Shown: in pieces, positions 1-8,608 of the stretch
How positions within the stretch are numbered: the stretch's first letter is position 1
Layout: each line of letters starts with the position of its first letter
IMG/VR virus record: IMGVR_UViG_3300044697_000009
Span: 21,262 to 85,261 of that record
DNA: 64,000 nt
From: a virus
Direction: 5' to 3' (one strand)
The notes under the pieces: model-generated
Told to the model about the DNA's origin: nothing
The model's input: the letters and a program-made list of their open reading frames with translations, nothing else
Databases searched by the model: none
Program-made: the position numbers and the translations under genes

Positions 1-3000
1 TATAGTAATTGGGATATAAGCAGGTAAAAGGTCAGTTGAGAAACTCATAGTTGCGGTAGTAAAGGCCTTGTTTTGAAACATGAGTGTTGCTTCTCTCATA
101 TGCTTAAGACCAAGTGGATCATTTAAAGTCTGAGGAGCCCATGTAACCGATGTAGGTATGCTGTTGTAAATTGTAATAGGACCTACAACAAAATCCAATG
201 CATAGTTGACATAGATATTTGAATTAGCATTATTAACAGATTGGATACTTGTTATAATAGCTTCTTGAATCGTAGTTTCAGTAACAGTTGAGTAATTATG
301 AAATGTACAACCAAGATCAGTGTTCATTGTATTGATCATTGAGTTAAAACTTGTTTGAATATCTCTAAAGTCTTCATTATCAACAAAGAAGCTTCCAGAA
401 GTTCCAGGGACAGTAACACTTACTGGGACTGAAAACGTATTATCGTCAATCACAGTGACTTGATACGTACCATCAATACTAGGTGTTGAGTTACTTCCTG
501 AGATCGTGATAACCCGACCAGTTTGAAGATTATGATTATCACATGTAATAACAGTAGGATCTGCAGCTGAAATATTAGTTATAGTTCCAGTACCTTCGAT
601 TGTTTCAAATGCTTCATAAACATCAGCTGCCGTTGCACCACTTTGAGCCAATCGTTTAGAATCATTGGCTACTTGATTAATCAATGCGTCAACAGCAGTT
701 CTAAGATCAACTCCAGCTGAAATCTCTAGGTTCTCAGTATACGTATGAGTCAAAGTTACGTCTGTATCCATTTTTTGGAGAAGGTTATTATATCCGTAGA
801 CTGTGAGAAGTTGTTCTTGAACAAGTACATCACCAACATCGACGTTACTTAGTCCAGTGAATAGTAATTGAGTCCCAAAATATGCATCAACTGCTAACTG
901 AACGTCTATTTCTCGATCTGCATAATCAGTACGATCAAAATTCTTACGTTCCTGCTCGATATAATTTGTATCTCCAGCACCTAAATACTGTAAGTCATCA
1001 GCAGAATTAATAACTCCGCATGTATCTGTTTTATCAAAAACAGACCAAGTATTTGTTAACGTACTATAGCGATAAGCAATTGTAGCGTATGTATCGTCTG
1101 TAGAACTAACAGTATAAACAGTATAGCTATTGTCCGATTCATAACCTATTCCCCAGGTAGCTGAGTTAAAATTAGTGTATTGAGTCGTTGCAAGTGGTAA
1201 GACTAAAGTATCTATAGGACGAGAAATAATATTAACGCCAGCTTCTGATACTGTATGGATACCTTTAGTAGTCCACGCAAAAACCAAGTTGTTCTGAACA
1301 TCAACCGAATCAGGCGCTATAAGTATAACGCTACTATCAAACAACGCTAGGTTAAAAGGAGCAACTTCTCCAGATATACGGAATAATCCGTCTTCTTTAA
1401 AAACAAATAAACTATCACGTAATGGAAATATTCTTAATATTGCTTTATCTTTTGCACCAACATCAATTGTGTTAACAAGCGGCACGGCTTCAGGTTGCAA
1501 GTATTGTGAATAATAAATCCTATTTGGAAGGACTTGATCGTCACTAACGGGAGCACCATCTGCAGCTCTGATACTTCCAGTTGTACCAGCAACTGTTACA
1601 TGTACTGGAATACTAAAAGTATTAGCGTCAATAACCGTTGCCGTGTATAATCCATCGATATTTGGTGTTGAGTTACTACCTATAATCAAGACTTGATCTA
1701 GATTTGTTAAACCATGGCTTGTAGCAGTAATTACTGTAGGATTAGCAGCGGTGATATTAGTTATAGTATCAGAAGGTGAAAGATCTGGGTTAAAACTTGT
1801 ACCAACGTTTTCATCGTTAGCTATGACATAAAATGGATTTGAAGACAATGTTCGTTCTTGAAGTGAAATTTGTCCAGGAACTGTTAAACTACTAGAAAGA
1901 TAATATGCATTAACTGAGCTATCAGCGTTTTGATTAATGATTCTAACAAGACTTCTAGCAGTTTCATCAACTGCCGTCGCTGGAGATTCAGAAGTAGACA
2001 ACAATACAGTATTGGTTGCGGCATTTTCACCAGTACCAGATTGAGTCGTAGTAACAGTAAATCCACTTGTACCAGCTGCCGAAGCTGAAGTAATTCCATC
2101 ACCAACCGTAGTTATTGTAACGTCATCTCCAGAAACTGTTGTTATGAAATCATAGTTATATCTAGCAATAGTATAATTTGTTTTAAGGGCAACAGTATTT
2201 GCATTATCACCAGAATTCACACTTACACGAATACCAGTTAATCCGGCAGGAGCAGGATCTGTAGCAGTACCAAGTTCATACCAAACGTAGTATTGAGTCT
2301 GATTCTCAGCTGAATTAATAGTAAAATAGCTTGCAGCTCCAGAACTATTTAAAGTCGATGCTGCTTTAGTCACGACATCTGTAATTTGTGGAGTTCCTGT
2401 TGCGAAGTTATAAGTCGTAGTATGTATACCATCAGTAATCATTAACAATGGAGTAATGGAATTATTAAAATCGGTAATCATCTTAGCAACGCCAAGAAGA
2501 TTTATGGTTAATTGATGCGGGCTTCTTGTATTGGCATAGAACATACAGTTCTTGAAATAGTTCATGTCAACGCAATAAGGCGGAGCTTGATTTGCACTTA
2601 AAATCCCAGTTCCATTTGCAGCATCGGTATACAAGAATGCGCCCAAAAATGCATCTGGAGTATCATCAGTAACAATAATATAACCATTTGATATATCAGT
2701 ATTAGTCGGATAAGCTTCGTAGACTTGTTGAAGTTCATCACTAGGTGAGACATCCGTCTGAATTACAGAAGGGCCAGTTGCTATTGCTTGAGGAGATCTA
2801 TAGATTTGAAAAAAGTCGTTTGTAGTAACACCTTGAGGTATAGTTATTCTTAAGACAACATTAGCTGTTGTCGTTAAGCTAAGCCCTGAGATATATTTTG
2901 ACATAGAATCTGGAGATATAACAGGAGTTGTTCCAGAGGTAGGCTCAGTTTGAAGTGCAGTAAGTATTGACCTAAGATATGTTTGTAATGCAACGAGTTC

Positions 3001-4932
3001 TGCATCGGTAGCTGGAGAATCAGGAACTGCCGGTTGAGTAATATTTGTAAATGTATTGCTATTAATTGTAGCTGAAACTACACTAACAAGTCCGGTAGCT
3101 GATGTCAAAAAAGTAATACCAGGTCCAAAAGTAAATGTCACACCGGTATTATTGACGTTAATTCCACTTGAAATAGTAACGGTATTAGGACCAGCAGCTC
3201 CTATTGCTGTTACATACGTATAACTAGGAATTCCTGTACCGGATACAAGGCTTCCTACAAAGATTCCTGAGATATCGGCTAAATTTGTTAATACGTTATT
3301 TGCAACGCCAGACGTTGTCGTGTTAACTGTGAATACTGTAGTACCTGCAGTCGCATCAATAGAAGGACCAACATTTGCGTTAGTAATCGTTAAAAGATTT
3401 GATATAGTAAAGCTACCAGCACTACCAGCAACAGTAACATCAACTGGAACTGTAAATTGAGTTGAATTCAATACAGTCACGGTCTGAGACCCATCGATAC
3501 TAGGTGTTGAGTTACTACCAGAAATCGTAATAGTATCGCCAGTAGCTAATCCATGTGGTGTCAATGTAGTGACTAAAGTAGGATTTGCAACAGAGATATT
3601 TGATATATTTATAGTTGAAGACGTAGTTGTAATACTAAAATCTGATGTAGCTCCTAGAATTGCTGCAGATGTTTGACTAGCAACAGTAGCGGCGTCGTCA
3701 TTTGTAGTTAAAGACACCTGAATTCCAGTCTTACCAGGAAGTGCCGGGTCATTACCTGCCGATGAGACTTGATACCAAACGTAGTATTCTGTTACGTTAT
3801 TGGCATTATTAAGCGTGAAATAGCTTCCAGCTAAACTCTGAGAATAATCAGCACCAGTTGCAACAGTTGTTACTTGTGCAGTACCACTTGATTCATTACC
3901 GGTAGTAGTAAAAGTATTAAACACACTAGATACTGTCTCAGGACCATCTAGTGTTCCAGTTGTGGGAGTAAATCCCGAAAGATTAATCGATTGGCCAGAT
4001 ACGAAATAATCATTGGGATCTACTCCCGTGTTAGTAAAGGCGACACTGGCAACGCCATTACTTATGCTACTACCAGAGATCTGAAGCGGAGCAACTGATA
4101 CTTGATCGGCATAAACTATATCAGCGTCTAATTCTTCTGTCAGATTTATTAAATTTTCTTGTAATTCAATGCCTGTTGCATTTGTTGATAATCCGTATGT
4201 TTCAACAAATTGATTAAACGTAATAAGGCTCGGATTACTTGAGTTATTTGCTGTATCATCTAATGCACCTAAAAGATTCATAAAATCTCTTAACAAAAGA
4301 CTAAGCAATGGATTATATATAGTTACAGGCTCACTTGGAGATCCATAAATCAAGTTATCATTGACGTCAATTGTATTCCATAATACACGATACTCAACAC
4401 CAGCGTCTTGAGTCATATATCCAGTTTGACTACCAGTTGTGACATCAAGTGTTGCAGTTAAATCTAAAGCATTGATGCCGCCAGCATTAGTTATATATCC
4501 ATCCGCAGTTGTGAATTGACTTGGATCAGAAGCTGAGATTTTTTGAACACCATTTGAAGTCGTGAAATAAAAATTACTATTGGCCTCAATAAAACGAATT
4601 CTACGTCCTGTTTGAGGTTCAGTATAACTACCGGCAAATGTATTAAAGATCTCATTTCCACTTGTATCAGTTGTACCGGTATCGTATTGAAGACTTGTTG
4701 CAAAATGTCTTAAGATTCTATTTTTGTAGACTGCAAGTTGTTTTGCTCTATCGTTTTCATCTCCAAAGCTTTGGCCATAGAGTTGATATCCACGACGACT
4801 CTCAATAACGCCATCACGTTTAATAATAACGTTAGTTGCTTCCATTAAACTACCAGGAGGAGTTAAATCTGGATCAAGAGAGTTCGGTTGTGGATTCAAA
4901 CCGATAGCTTTTAAGAGAACACTTGCGGACAT
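1..4932 (-). CDS. Giant tail nozzle-like protein, C-terminus beyond window
   Basis: An uninterrupted frame of 1,644 codons runs from the ATG at 4932 to the left edge with no stop, so the C-terminus is outside the window. The N-terminus (LTPPGSLMEATNVIIKRDG, then SRRGYQLYG about residue 45) and later stretches such as LFVFKEDGLFRISG and TTKGIHTVSEAG resemble podovirus tail-tube/nozzle proteins (T7 gp12 and P22 gp10 types). Three copies of a roughly 60-residue module with the core ISGSNSTPSIDG lie within it; a similar module is known from phage tail proteins as an FCCH-like domain. It starts 2 bases after the stop of the adaptor-like gene, as nozzle genes often do. At over 1,640 residues it is much longer than T7 gp12 (about 800), which fits an expanded nozzle or a nozzle fused to an adhesin. 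Nozzle is a moderately sure call; structural tail protein is very likely. Confidence 0.6.
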   Translation of the reverse strand, partial: MSASVLLKAIGLNPQPNSLDPDLTPPGSLMEATNVIIKRDGVIESRRGYQLYGQSFGDENDRAKQLAVYKNRILRHFATSLQYDTGTTDTSGNEIFNTFAGSYTEPQTGRRIRFIEANSNFYFTTSNGVQKISASDPSQFTTADGYITNAGGINALDLTATLDVTTGSQTGYMTQDAGVEYRVLWNTIDVNDNLIYGSPSEPVTIYNPLLSLLLRDFMNLLGALDDTANNSSNPSLITFNQFVETYGLSTNATGIELQENLINLTEELDADIVYADQVSVAPLQISGSSISNGVASVAFTNTGVDPNDYFVSGQSINLSGFTPTTGTLDGPETVSSVFNTFTTTGNESSGTAQVTTVATGADYSQSLAGSYFTLNNANNVTEYYVWYQVSSAGNDPALPGKTGIQVSLTTNDDAATVASQTSAAILGATSDFSITTTSSTINISNISVANPTLVTTLTPHGLATGDTITISGSNSTPSIDGSQTVTVLNSTQFTVPVDVTVAGSAGSFTISNLLTITNANVGPSIDATAGTTVFTVNTTTSGVANNVLTNLADISGIFVGSLVSGTGIPSYTYVTAIGAAGPNTVTISSGINVNNTGVTFTFGPGITFLTSATGLVSVVSATINSNTFTNITQPAVPDSPATDAELVALQTYLRSILTALQTEPTSGTTPVISPDSMSKYISGLSLTTTANVVLRITIPQGVTTNDFFQIYRSPQAIATGPSVIQTDVSPSDELQQVYEAYPTNTDISNGYIIVTDDTPDAFLGAFLYTDAANGTGILSANQAPPYCVDMNYFKNCMFYANTRSPHQLTINLLGVAKMITDFNNSITPLLMITDGIHTTTYNFATGTPQITDVVTKAASTLNSSGAASYFTINSAENQTQYYVWYELGTATDPAPAGLTGIRVSVNSGDNANTVALKTNYTIARYNYDFITTVSGDDVTITTVGDGITSASAAGTSGFTVTTTQSGTGENAATNTVLLSTSESPATAVDETARSLVRIINQNADSSVNAYYLSSSLTVPGQISLQERTLSSNPFYVIANDENVGTSFNPDLSPSDTITNITAANPTVITATSHGLTNLDQVLIIGSNSTPNIDGLYTATVIDANTFSIPVHVTVAGTTGSIRAADGAPVSDDQVLPNRIYYSQYLQPEAVPLVNTIDVGAKDKAILRIFPLRDSLFVFKEDGLFRISGEVAPFNLALFDSSVILIAPDSVDVQNNLVFAWTTKGIHTVSEAGVNIISRPIDTLVLPLATTQYTNFNSATWGIGYESDNSYTVYTVSSTDDTYATIAYRYSTLTNTWSVFDKTDTCGVINSADDLQYLGAGDTNYIEQERKNFDRTDYADREIDVQLAVDAYFGTQLLFTGLSNVDVGDVLVQEQLLTVYGYNNLLQKMDTDVTLTHTYTENLEISAGVDLRTAVDALINQVANDSKRLAQSGATAADVYEAFETIEGTGTITNISAADPTVITCDNHNLQTGRVITISGSNSTPSIDGTYQVTVIDDNTFSVPVSVTVPGTSGSFFVDNEDFRDIQTSFNSMINTMNTDLGCTFHNYSTVTETTIQEAIITSIQSVNNANSNIYVNYALDFVVGPITIYNSIPTSVTWAPQTLNDPLGLKHMREATLMFQNKAFTTATMSFSTDLLPAYIPITI
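385..585 (-). repeat. FCCH-like repeat module, copy 3 in nozzle-like gene
   Basis: This stretch encodes one of four similar modules of about 60 residues, with the pattern ITNI-A-PTVIT, ISGSNSTPSIDG, V-VIDDNTFSVPV and a closing GTSGSF. It is the most C-terminal copy visible in the giant protein. Confidence 0.7.
1565..1770 (-). repeat. FCCH-like repeat module, copy 2 in nozzle-like gene
   Basis: This module has the core IIGSNSTPNIDGLY followed by ATVIDANTFSIPV and AGTTGS. It is the middle copy within the giant protein and clearly alignable by eye with the other three. Confidence 0.7.
3408..3606 (-). repeat. FCCH-like repeat module, copy 1 in nozzle-like gene
   Basis: This module has the core ITISGSNSTPSIDG followed by TVLNSTQFTVPVDV and AGSAGSF. 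It is the most N-terminal copy in the giant protein. Confidence 0.7.
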
Positions 4933-4933
4933 G

Positions 4934-6517
4934 TTATACCCTGCGTCTCACGCCCATTTTATTGTAACGAAGTAAACTATGGCGAGCTGTGATTTTTTGT
5001 GGAGTTCCTTCTACACGATCATCAAGCAATGTACCTTGTTGTTGGTTCATTTCCTGAATCTTTTGTAAAGAATTCTGAAGACCTTGTTGATCGCCAAGAC
5101 TTGCGAGTATTCTTGCCGCTGCACGTTCTGCTAAAGAATTATGTAAATCAGGAGGAAGTTGTGGAATAATTGCTTCATTAGCAGGACAAATATAGTCTCC
5201 GACGCTTAATCCTATTCCGTTATAAGCATTTGGAACCGGAATATCTACTGCATTGAAATAAATCGTATTACCAGAAATCGAGACAATCGGAATATCCCAA
5301 TTAAAGATTCTATGTCCTGGATTAGTTTGTAGGAAATCGATAAGATTTCCATTTGCATAAACACCAGAAGGAATACTAACAAAGTCAATACCCTGAGTAC
5401 CAGTGACAATTCCATTTGTATTCAACGTTGGAATACTAAAAGCTTTTGAATTATTTGTAGTGAATGAATAACTAACATTAGAATACTGAATATGAGCTAC
5501 ATCAGTTGATGAATTCCCATTTGTAGCATTGTTGATAATTCCAGTAAGCGCATTTAATGCAATAACGAAATTACTAGTTGTAGTAACTGAACTACCAGAA
5601 TCAATCAAGAATTGATTAGGACTTGTAAAACTACCTGAAGACCCATTTCCTGTGATAGTAGCTGCGATTTGGAAATTGTCATTATCTACGATGTTAATTA
5701 CTTGATACGTTCCATCAATACTAGGGGTAGAATCACTTCCAGAGATTACAACAGTTTGTCCAAGAGTTAAATAATGATTATCGGCAGTGATTTGAACAGT
5801 ACCAGTTTGAGGTGAAGTAATACTTGTAATTGATACAGAAGAACTAGGAACTGCAGTTAAAGTCGCAATTGGAGTTGTATAGACTTCATAACTACCAGGT
5901 AAATAACTCTGATAAGGAGGGTTTCCAACGGCAGGGAGAACTGAAACCGTTTGGACAAGTTGGATATTAAATACATCACCTGGATTCATTACACTACTAT
6001 TTACTGTAATGTCTTGTGAAAAATACTGAATAATTGCAGCTTGGTCATTGGTAACGAGTTGATTCGGACGAATATAAAACGACATTACAAACTGACCAGT
6101 AGGATCAGCAGTAACAGCAGGTAAAAGAACGATATCATTACCTTCTACGTAATATTTATGAACCGCCTGATTAGCACCGATATTTCTTTGAAAGAAAGCT
6201 TTGTCATCAGGTGAGACACGAGTCATATCGAACATATTGCCGGCATTATCTTGCCATTTTATGTCACGAAGTCTCATACCAATTGCACGATTGGGAATTG
6301 GATAACGATTAATTCCAGTAGTTAAAGGTACGACTTCATACGTAACAAAGAATTCTTCATGATACGTCAATACACTTGGGACTTGAGAAATATACATTTC
6401 TTCGTTCACAAATGCGAGAATATCGTCATTGCTAAATGTGTTTTGACTTATCGGAAAAGCAATCTTACGTTGAATACTAGCGATAAGGTCATCACTCGTC
6501 AGCCACGGATTAGCCAT
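4934..6517 (-). CDS. Head-tail adaptor-like protein with an inserted FCCH-like module
   Basis: The 527-residue product begins MANPWLTSDDLIASIQRK and ends in a helical region (LHNSLAERAAARILASLGD, then LQKIQEMNQQQG) typical of adaptor/gatekeeper proteins (T7 gp11, P22 gp4 types) that join the portal to the nozzle. The N-terminal part has the usual helical start followed by a beta domain (FVTYEVVPLTTGINRYPIP). T7 gp11 has about 196 residues, so this protein is enlarged. The extra length is a central beta-rich part that includes one copy of the module repeated in the next gene (core ISGSDSTPSIDG, residues about 230-297). The gene sits directly upstream of the nozzle-like gene with a 1-base gap. 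The adaptor call rests on end similarity and gene order. Confidence 0.55.
   Translation of the reverse strand: MANPWLTSDDLIASIQRKIAFPISQNTFSNDDILAFVNEEMYISQVPSVLTYHEEFFVTYEVVPLTTGINRYPIPNRAIGMRLRDIKWQDNAGNMFDMTRVSPDDKAFFQRNIGANQAVHKYYVEGNDIVLLPAVTADPTGQFVMSFYIRPNQLVTNDQAAIIQYFSQDITVNSSVMNPGDVFNIQLVQTVSVLPAVGNPPYQSYLPGSYEVYTTPIATLTAVPSSSVSITSITSPQTGTVQITADNHYLTLGQTVVISGSDSTPSIDGTYQVINIVDNDNFQIAATITGNGSSGSFTSPNQFLIDSGSSVTTTSNFVIALNALTGIINNATNGNSSTDVAHIQYSNVSYSFTTNNSKAFSIPTLNTNGIVTGTQGIDFVSIPSGVYANGNLIDFLQTNPGHRIFNWDIPIVSISGNTIYFNAVDIPVPNAYNGIGLSVGDYICPANEAIIPQLPPDLHNSLAERAAARILASLGDQQGLQNSLQKIQEMNQQQGTLLDDRVEGTPQKITARHSLLRYNKMGVRRRV
5626..5830 (-). repeat. FCCH-like repeat module in adaptor-like gene
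   Basis: This fourth copy lies in a different gene from the other three. Its core is VISGSDSTPSIDGTYQV, followed by NIVDNDNFQIAA and GNGSSGSF. Sharing between neighbouring genes suggests domain duplication within the tail module. Confidence 0.65.
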
Positions 6518-6540
6518 TTAAAGCTCCTGTGGTTTCAGTA

Positions 6541-7077
6541 TTAATATGGATTTTCAGATTTCTTTGAGCTACGTTTTTTCTTCAAAGCCATGAGTTTTTC
6601 AAGCTTTGCATTTAACTCGTCTTCATCCATATCTTCAGGCATATCACCTTGCATTTCAGAAGCAGCAGGAGAACCATGTTCTTCATGAGCAGACAAAGCA
6701 TCATGGACGGTGTTTTCAGCGTCATCAACCATATCATTCATTTCTGAATCACTGGTATCATGTTCTGGAACATCGCCGCCTTCACTCATTTGAAGACTAT
6801 CATCGTCGGAGTTTTGGTCCATAGACATATCGGGACTTTGATCAGGATTTTCTTCTTGATCAACGACTTGTTTAGCTTTGTCAAGACCGGCTTTCAAGTC
6901 CTCAGGACTATCAGCGGCGACAACGGCTTTATGGACTTCAGGCGAAGCCATTTTGTGATGCATGTGCTGGGCAGCTAAATCTCTTAGATGCGAAACAACA
7001 TCCATCTTTGCAGCTTTTTCGGCGTCAGAAAGATTTTTCTTACCTTTCATCACCTTTTCTAGTTTTTCTCGTAACAT
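6541..7077 (-). CDS. Acidic structural-region protein of unknown function
   Basis: The 178-residue product has a basic helical N-terminus (MLREKLEKVMKGKKNLSDAE), a very acidic Met/Asp/Glu-rich middle (about residues 75-160) and a basic C-terminal tail (LKKKRSSKKSENPY). No family is recognised. Its place between fibre and adaptor genes in the leftward late operon suggests a virion or assembly protein. The acidic low-complexity middle could mimic nucleic acid or act as a flexible linker; that is inference. Confidence 0.75.
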   Translation of the reverse strand: MLREKLEKVMKGKKNLSDAEKAAKMDVVSHLRDLAAQHMHHKMASPEVHKAVVAADSPEDLKAGLDKAKQVVDQEENPDQSPDMSMDQNSDDDSLQMSEGGDVPEHDTSDSEMNDMVDDAENTVHDALSAHEEHGSPAASEMQGDMPEDMDEDELNAKLEKLMALKKKRSSKKSENPY

Positions 7078-7098
7078 TTTATTCTCCCTTTAGAATAG

Positions 7099-7380
7099 TT
7101 ACACTTTAAAAAATCGTTTAGTACGATTAAATACTCTTGGTTTTGGAAGTCCTGCGACTTTAACGGGTTCAATCTTAGGCCCTGCAGGAGGAGTTTGAGT
7201 CGGTTGTTCTTGTACACTCATTACTCCAGGTTTTCCATAAGGCGAAGACGTTGCACCTGGAACTGAAGTCTTAGGAGTAACACCAACACTAGGAATACTA
7301 GGTGCTTGATTCCCTATTTTTCCCAATGCTTGTTCTTTTTCAAAAAATCCTTTACGTTGATTGGGATTCTTAAAACTCAT
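7099..7380 (-). CDS. Small proline-rich protein, structural region
   Basis: The 93-residue product begins MSFKNPNQRKGFFEKEQ and has a Pro/Thr/Ser-rich centre, probably disordered, and a basic C-terminus (RVFNRTKRFFKV). The start codon directly abuts the stop of the upstream gene (TAAATG), so translation is probably coupled. It is not recognised; small proteins with basic ends are common in head-tail operons. Confidence 0.7.
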   Translation of the reverse strand: MSFKNPNQRKGFFEKEQALGKIGNQAPSIPSVGVTPKTSVPGATSSPYGKPGVMSVQEQPTQTPPAGPKIEPVKVAGLPKPRVFNRTKRFFKV

Positions 7381-7548
7381 TTAGCTTCCTTCCCACATTT
7401 TCTTCAAACGTTTGAATTTATGAACTTTCTCTGGTAATTTTTTACCTTTAGAAGCACGATCAAATTCTTTCACTGTTTTAGGTGAGATTTCACCACGTTC
7501 TTCTGCGGCATGAAAAAATCTACGTTGGGCATCTGATTTATAAGGCAT
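7381..7548 (-). CDS. Small basic phage protein (PYKSDAQRRFFH family)
   Basis: This 55-residue frame starts at the ATG at 7548, which overlaps the stop of the upstream gene by one base (TAATG), and its own stop abuts the next start. The product begins MPYKSDAQRRFFHAAEE and ends LKKMWEGS. Small proteins with the start PYKSDAQRRFFH are widespread in phage structural clusters, with no settled function that I can name. Coupling on both sides and the recognisable start make it a confident gene. Confidence 0.75.
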   Translation of the reverse strand: MPYKSDAQRRFFHAAEERGEISPKTVKEFDRASKGKKLPEKVHKFKRLKKMWEGS

Positions 7549-8600
7549 TATCCTACTACCATCCAGCTATCACTGTCGCCGTTATAACACAAAGCAACAT
7601 GACCATAATTAGAACTTATTACATAACTTGTTGCACCATCTATATGATCTGCTTCATAAGGCGTGACTGTAATATGATTAGTGCCAGCATGACCATCTAC
7701 ATCTTTAATTATGTAATACTGTCCTTGTGTTGCGCCTTGTGGAAGATTAACAGTACACGCTTTACTAGAAGTTGAAATAGCAACTACGTTATCTATGGTT
7801 AAACCAACACTTAATGGAGATGCGGATGAATTATAGTTCTGAACATTTAAATACACTGAATAATTGAATTGACCTGGACCATCAAGAATAATTGCGTTAT
7901 TTTGATTTCCATTTCCATCAGTGCCAGTGGTGATAATTACACTGCCACCGATTGGACCACTAGTACTATTTGTGCTTCCTGCCATAATATTTATATTACC
8001 ACCATTAGCTGAGTTAGATGTACCAGCCGAAAGACTTAATGCAGCTCCTCCAGCTTGATCTGAATTTCCGCAACTAATATTGACACGTCCTGCTTGGCCA
8101 GATCCACTAGAAACGCTACCGCCAGAGATGTTTATAGTAGAAGCATTTCCGCTTCCAGCATTAGCTATGTTTCCGCCTTTGATGTTTATTACTCCAGCAT
8201 TACCAGTAGATGAAGGATTAAGTAAATCACCAGTTAACAACAGGAGTTCAGATGAATCATTAGAAACAGAATTTGTATCTGTAGAACCAATCATTATTAA
8301 TTGCTGAGATTGGTCGTCATCAGAAACATTACCAATAAATGCGCCTGGTCCAGCTGAATTCAGAGTTAATGAAGCTTCAGCTTCTATAGGACTAGGAAGA
8401 CCACTACCACCACCTGCATCTTGAAAACTAGGATCAACATCAGGGCCATTAGATGTCAGGACTTGACCAGATGTTCCTTGGTTAGATGATTGAACTGCAG
8501 TCTGAGCATCTTCAAGTGCTGAAACGACAGTATTCGTGTACATTGGATCACCACCAAGTACGCTCTGCAGAAGATTAATTATCGTTTGATTAATAGCCAT
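7548..8600 (-). CDS. Tail fibre-like protein
   Basis: The 350-residue product is Gly/Ser/Asn-rich with beta-solenoid-like runs (INIKGGNI, INISGGSV, VNISCGNS) between residues about 135 and 225. Residues about 45-60 contain GQVLTSNGPDVDPSFQDAG, a motif common in phage fibre proteins. The last roughly 60 residues (IIKDVDGHAGTNHITVTP to the terminal WMVVG) match the C-terminal domain type found in two other fibre genes here. The role is likely receptor binding or fibre trimer capping; host specificity cannot be read from the sequence. Confidence 0.7.
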   Translation of the reverse strand: MAINQTIINLLQSVLGGDPMYTNTVVSALEDAQTAVQSSNQGTSGQVLTSNGPDVDPSFQDAGGGSGLPSPIEAEASLTLNSAGPGAFIGNVSDDDQSQQLIMIGSTDTNSVSNDSSELLLLTGDLLNPSSTGNAGVINIKGGNIANAGSGNASTINISGGSVSSGSGQAGRVNISCGNSDQAGGAALSLSAGTSNSANGGNINIMAGSTNSTSGPIGGSVIITTGTDGNGNQNNAIILDGPGQFNYSVYLNVQNYNSSASPLSVGLTIDNVVAISTSSKACTVNLPQGATQGQYYIIKDVDGHAGTNHITVTPYEADHIDGATSYVISSNYGHVALCYNGDSDSWMVVG

Positions 8601-8608
8601 ATATTTCC

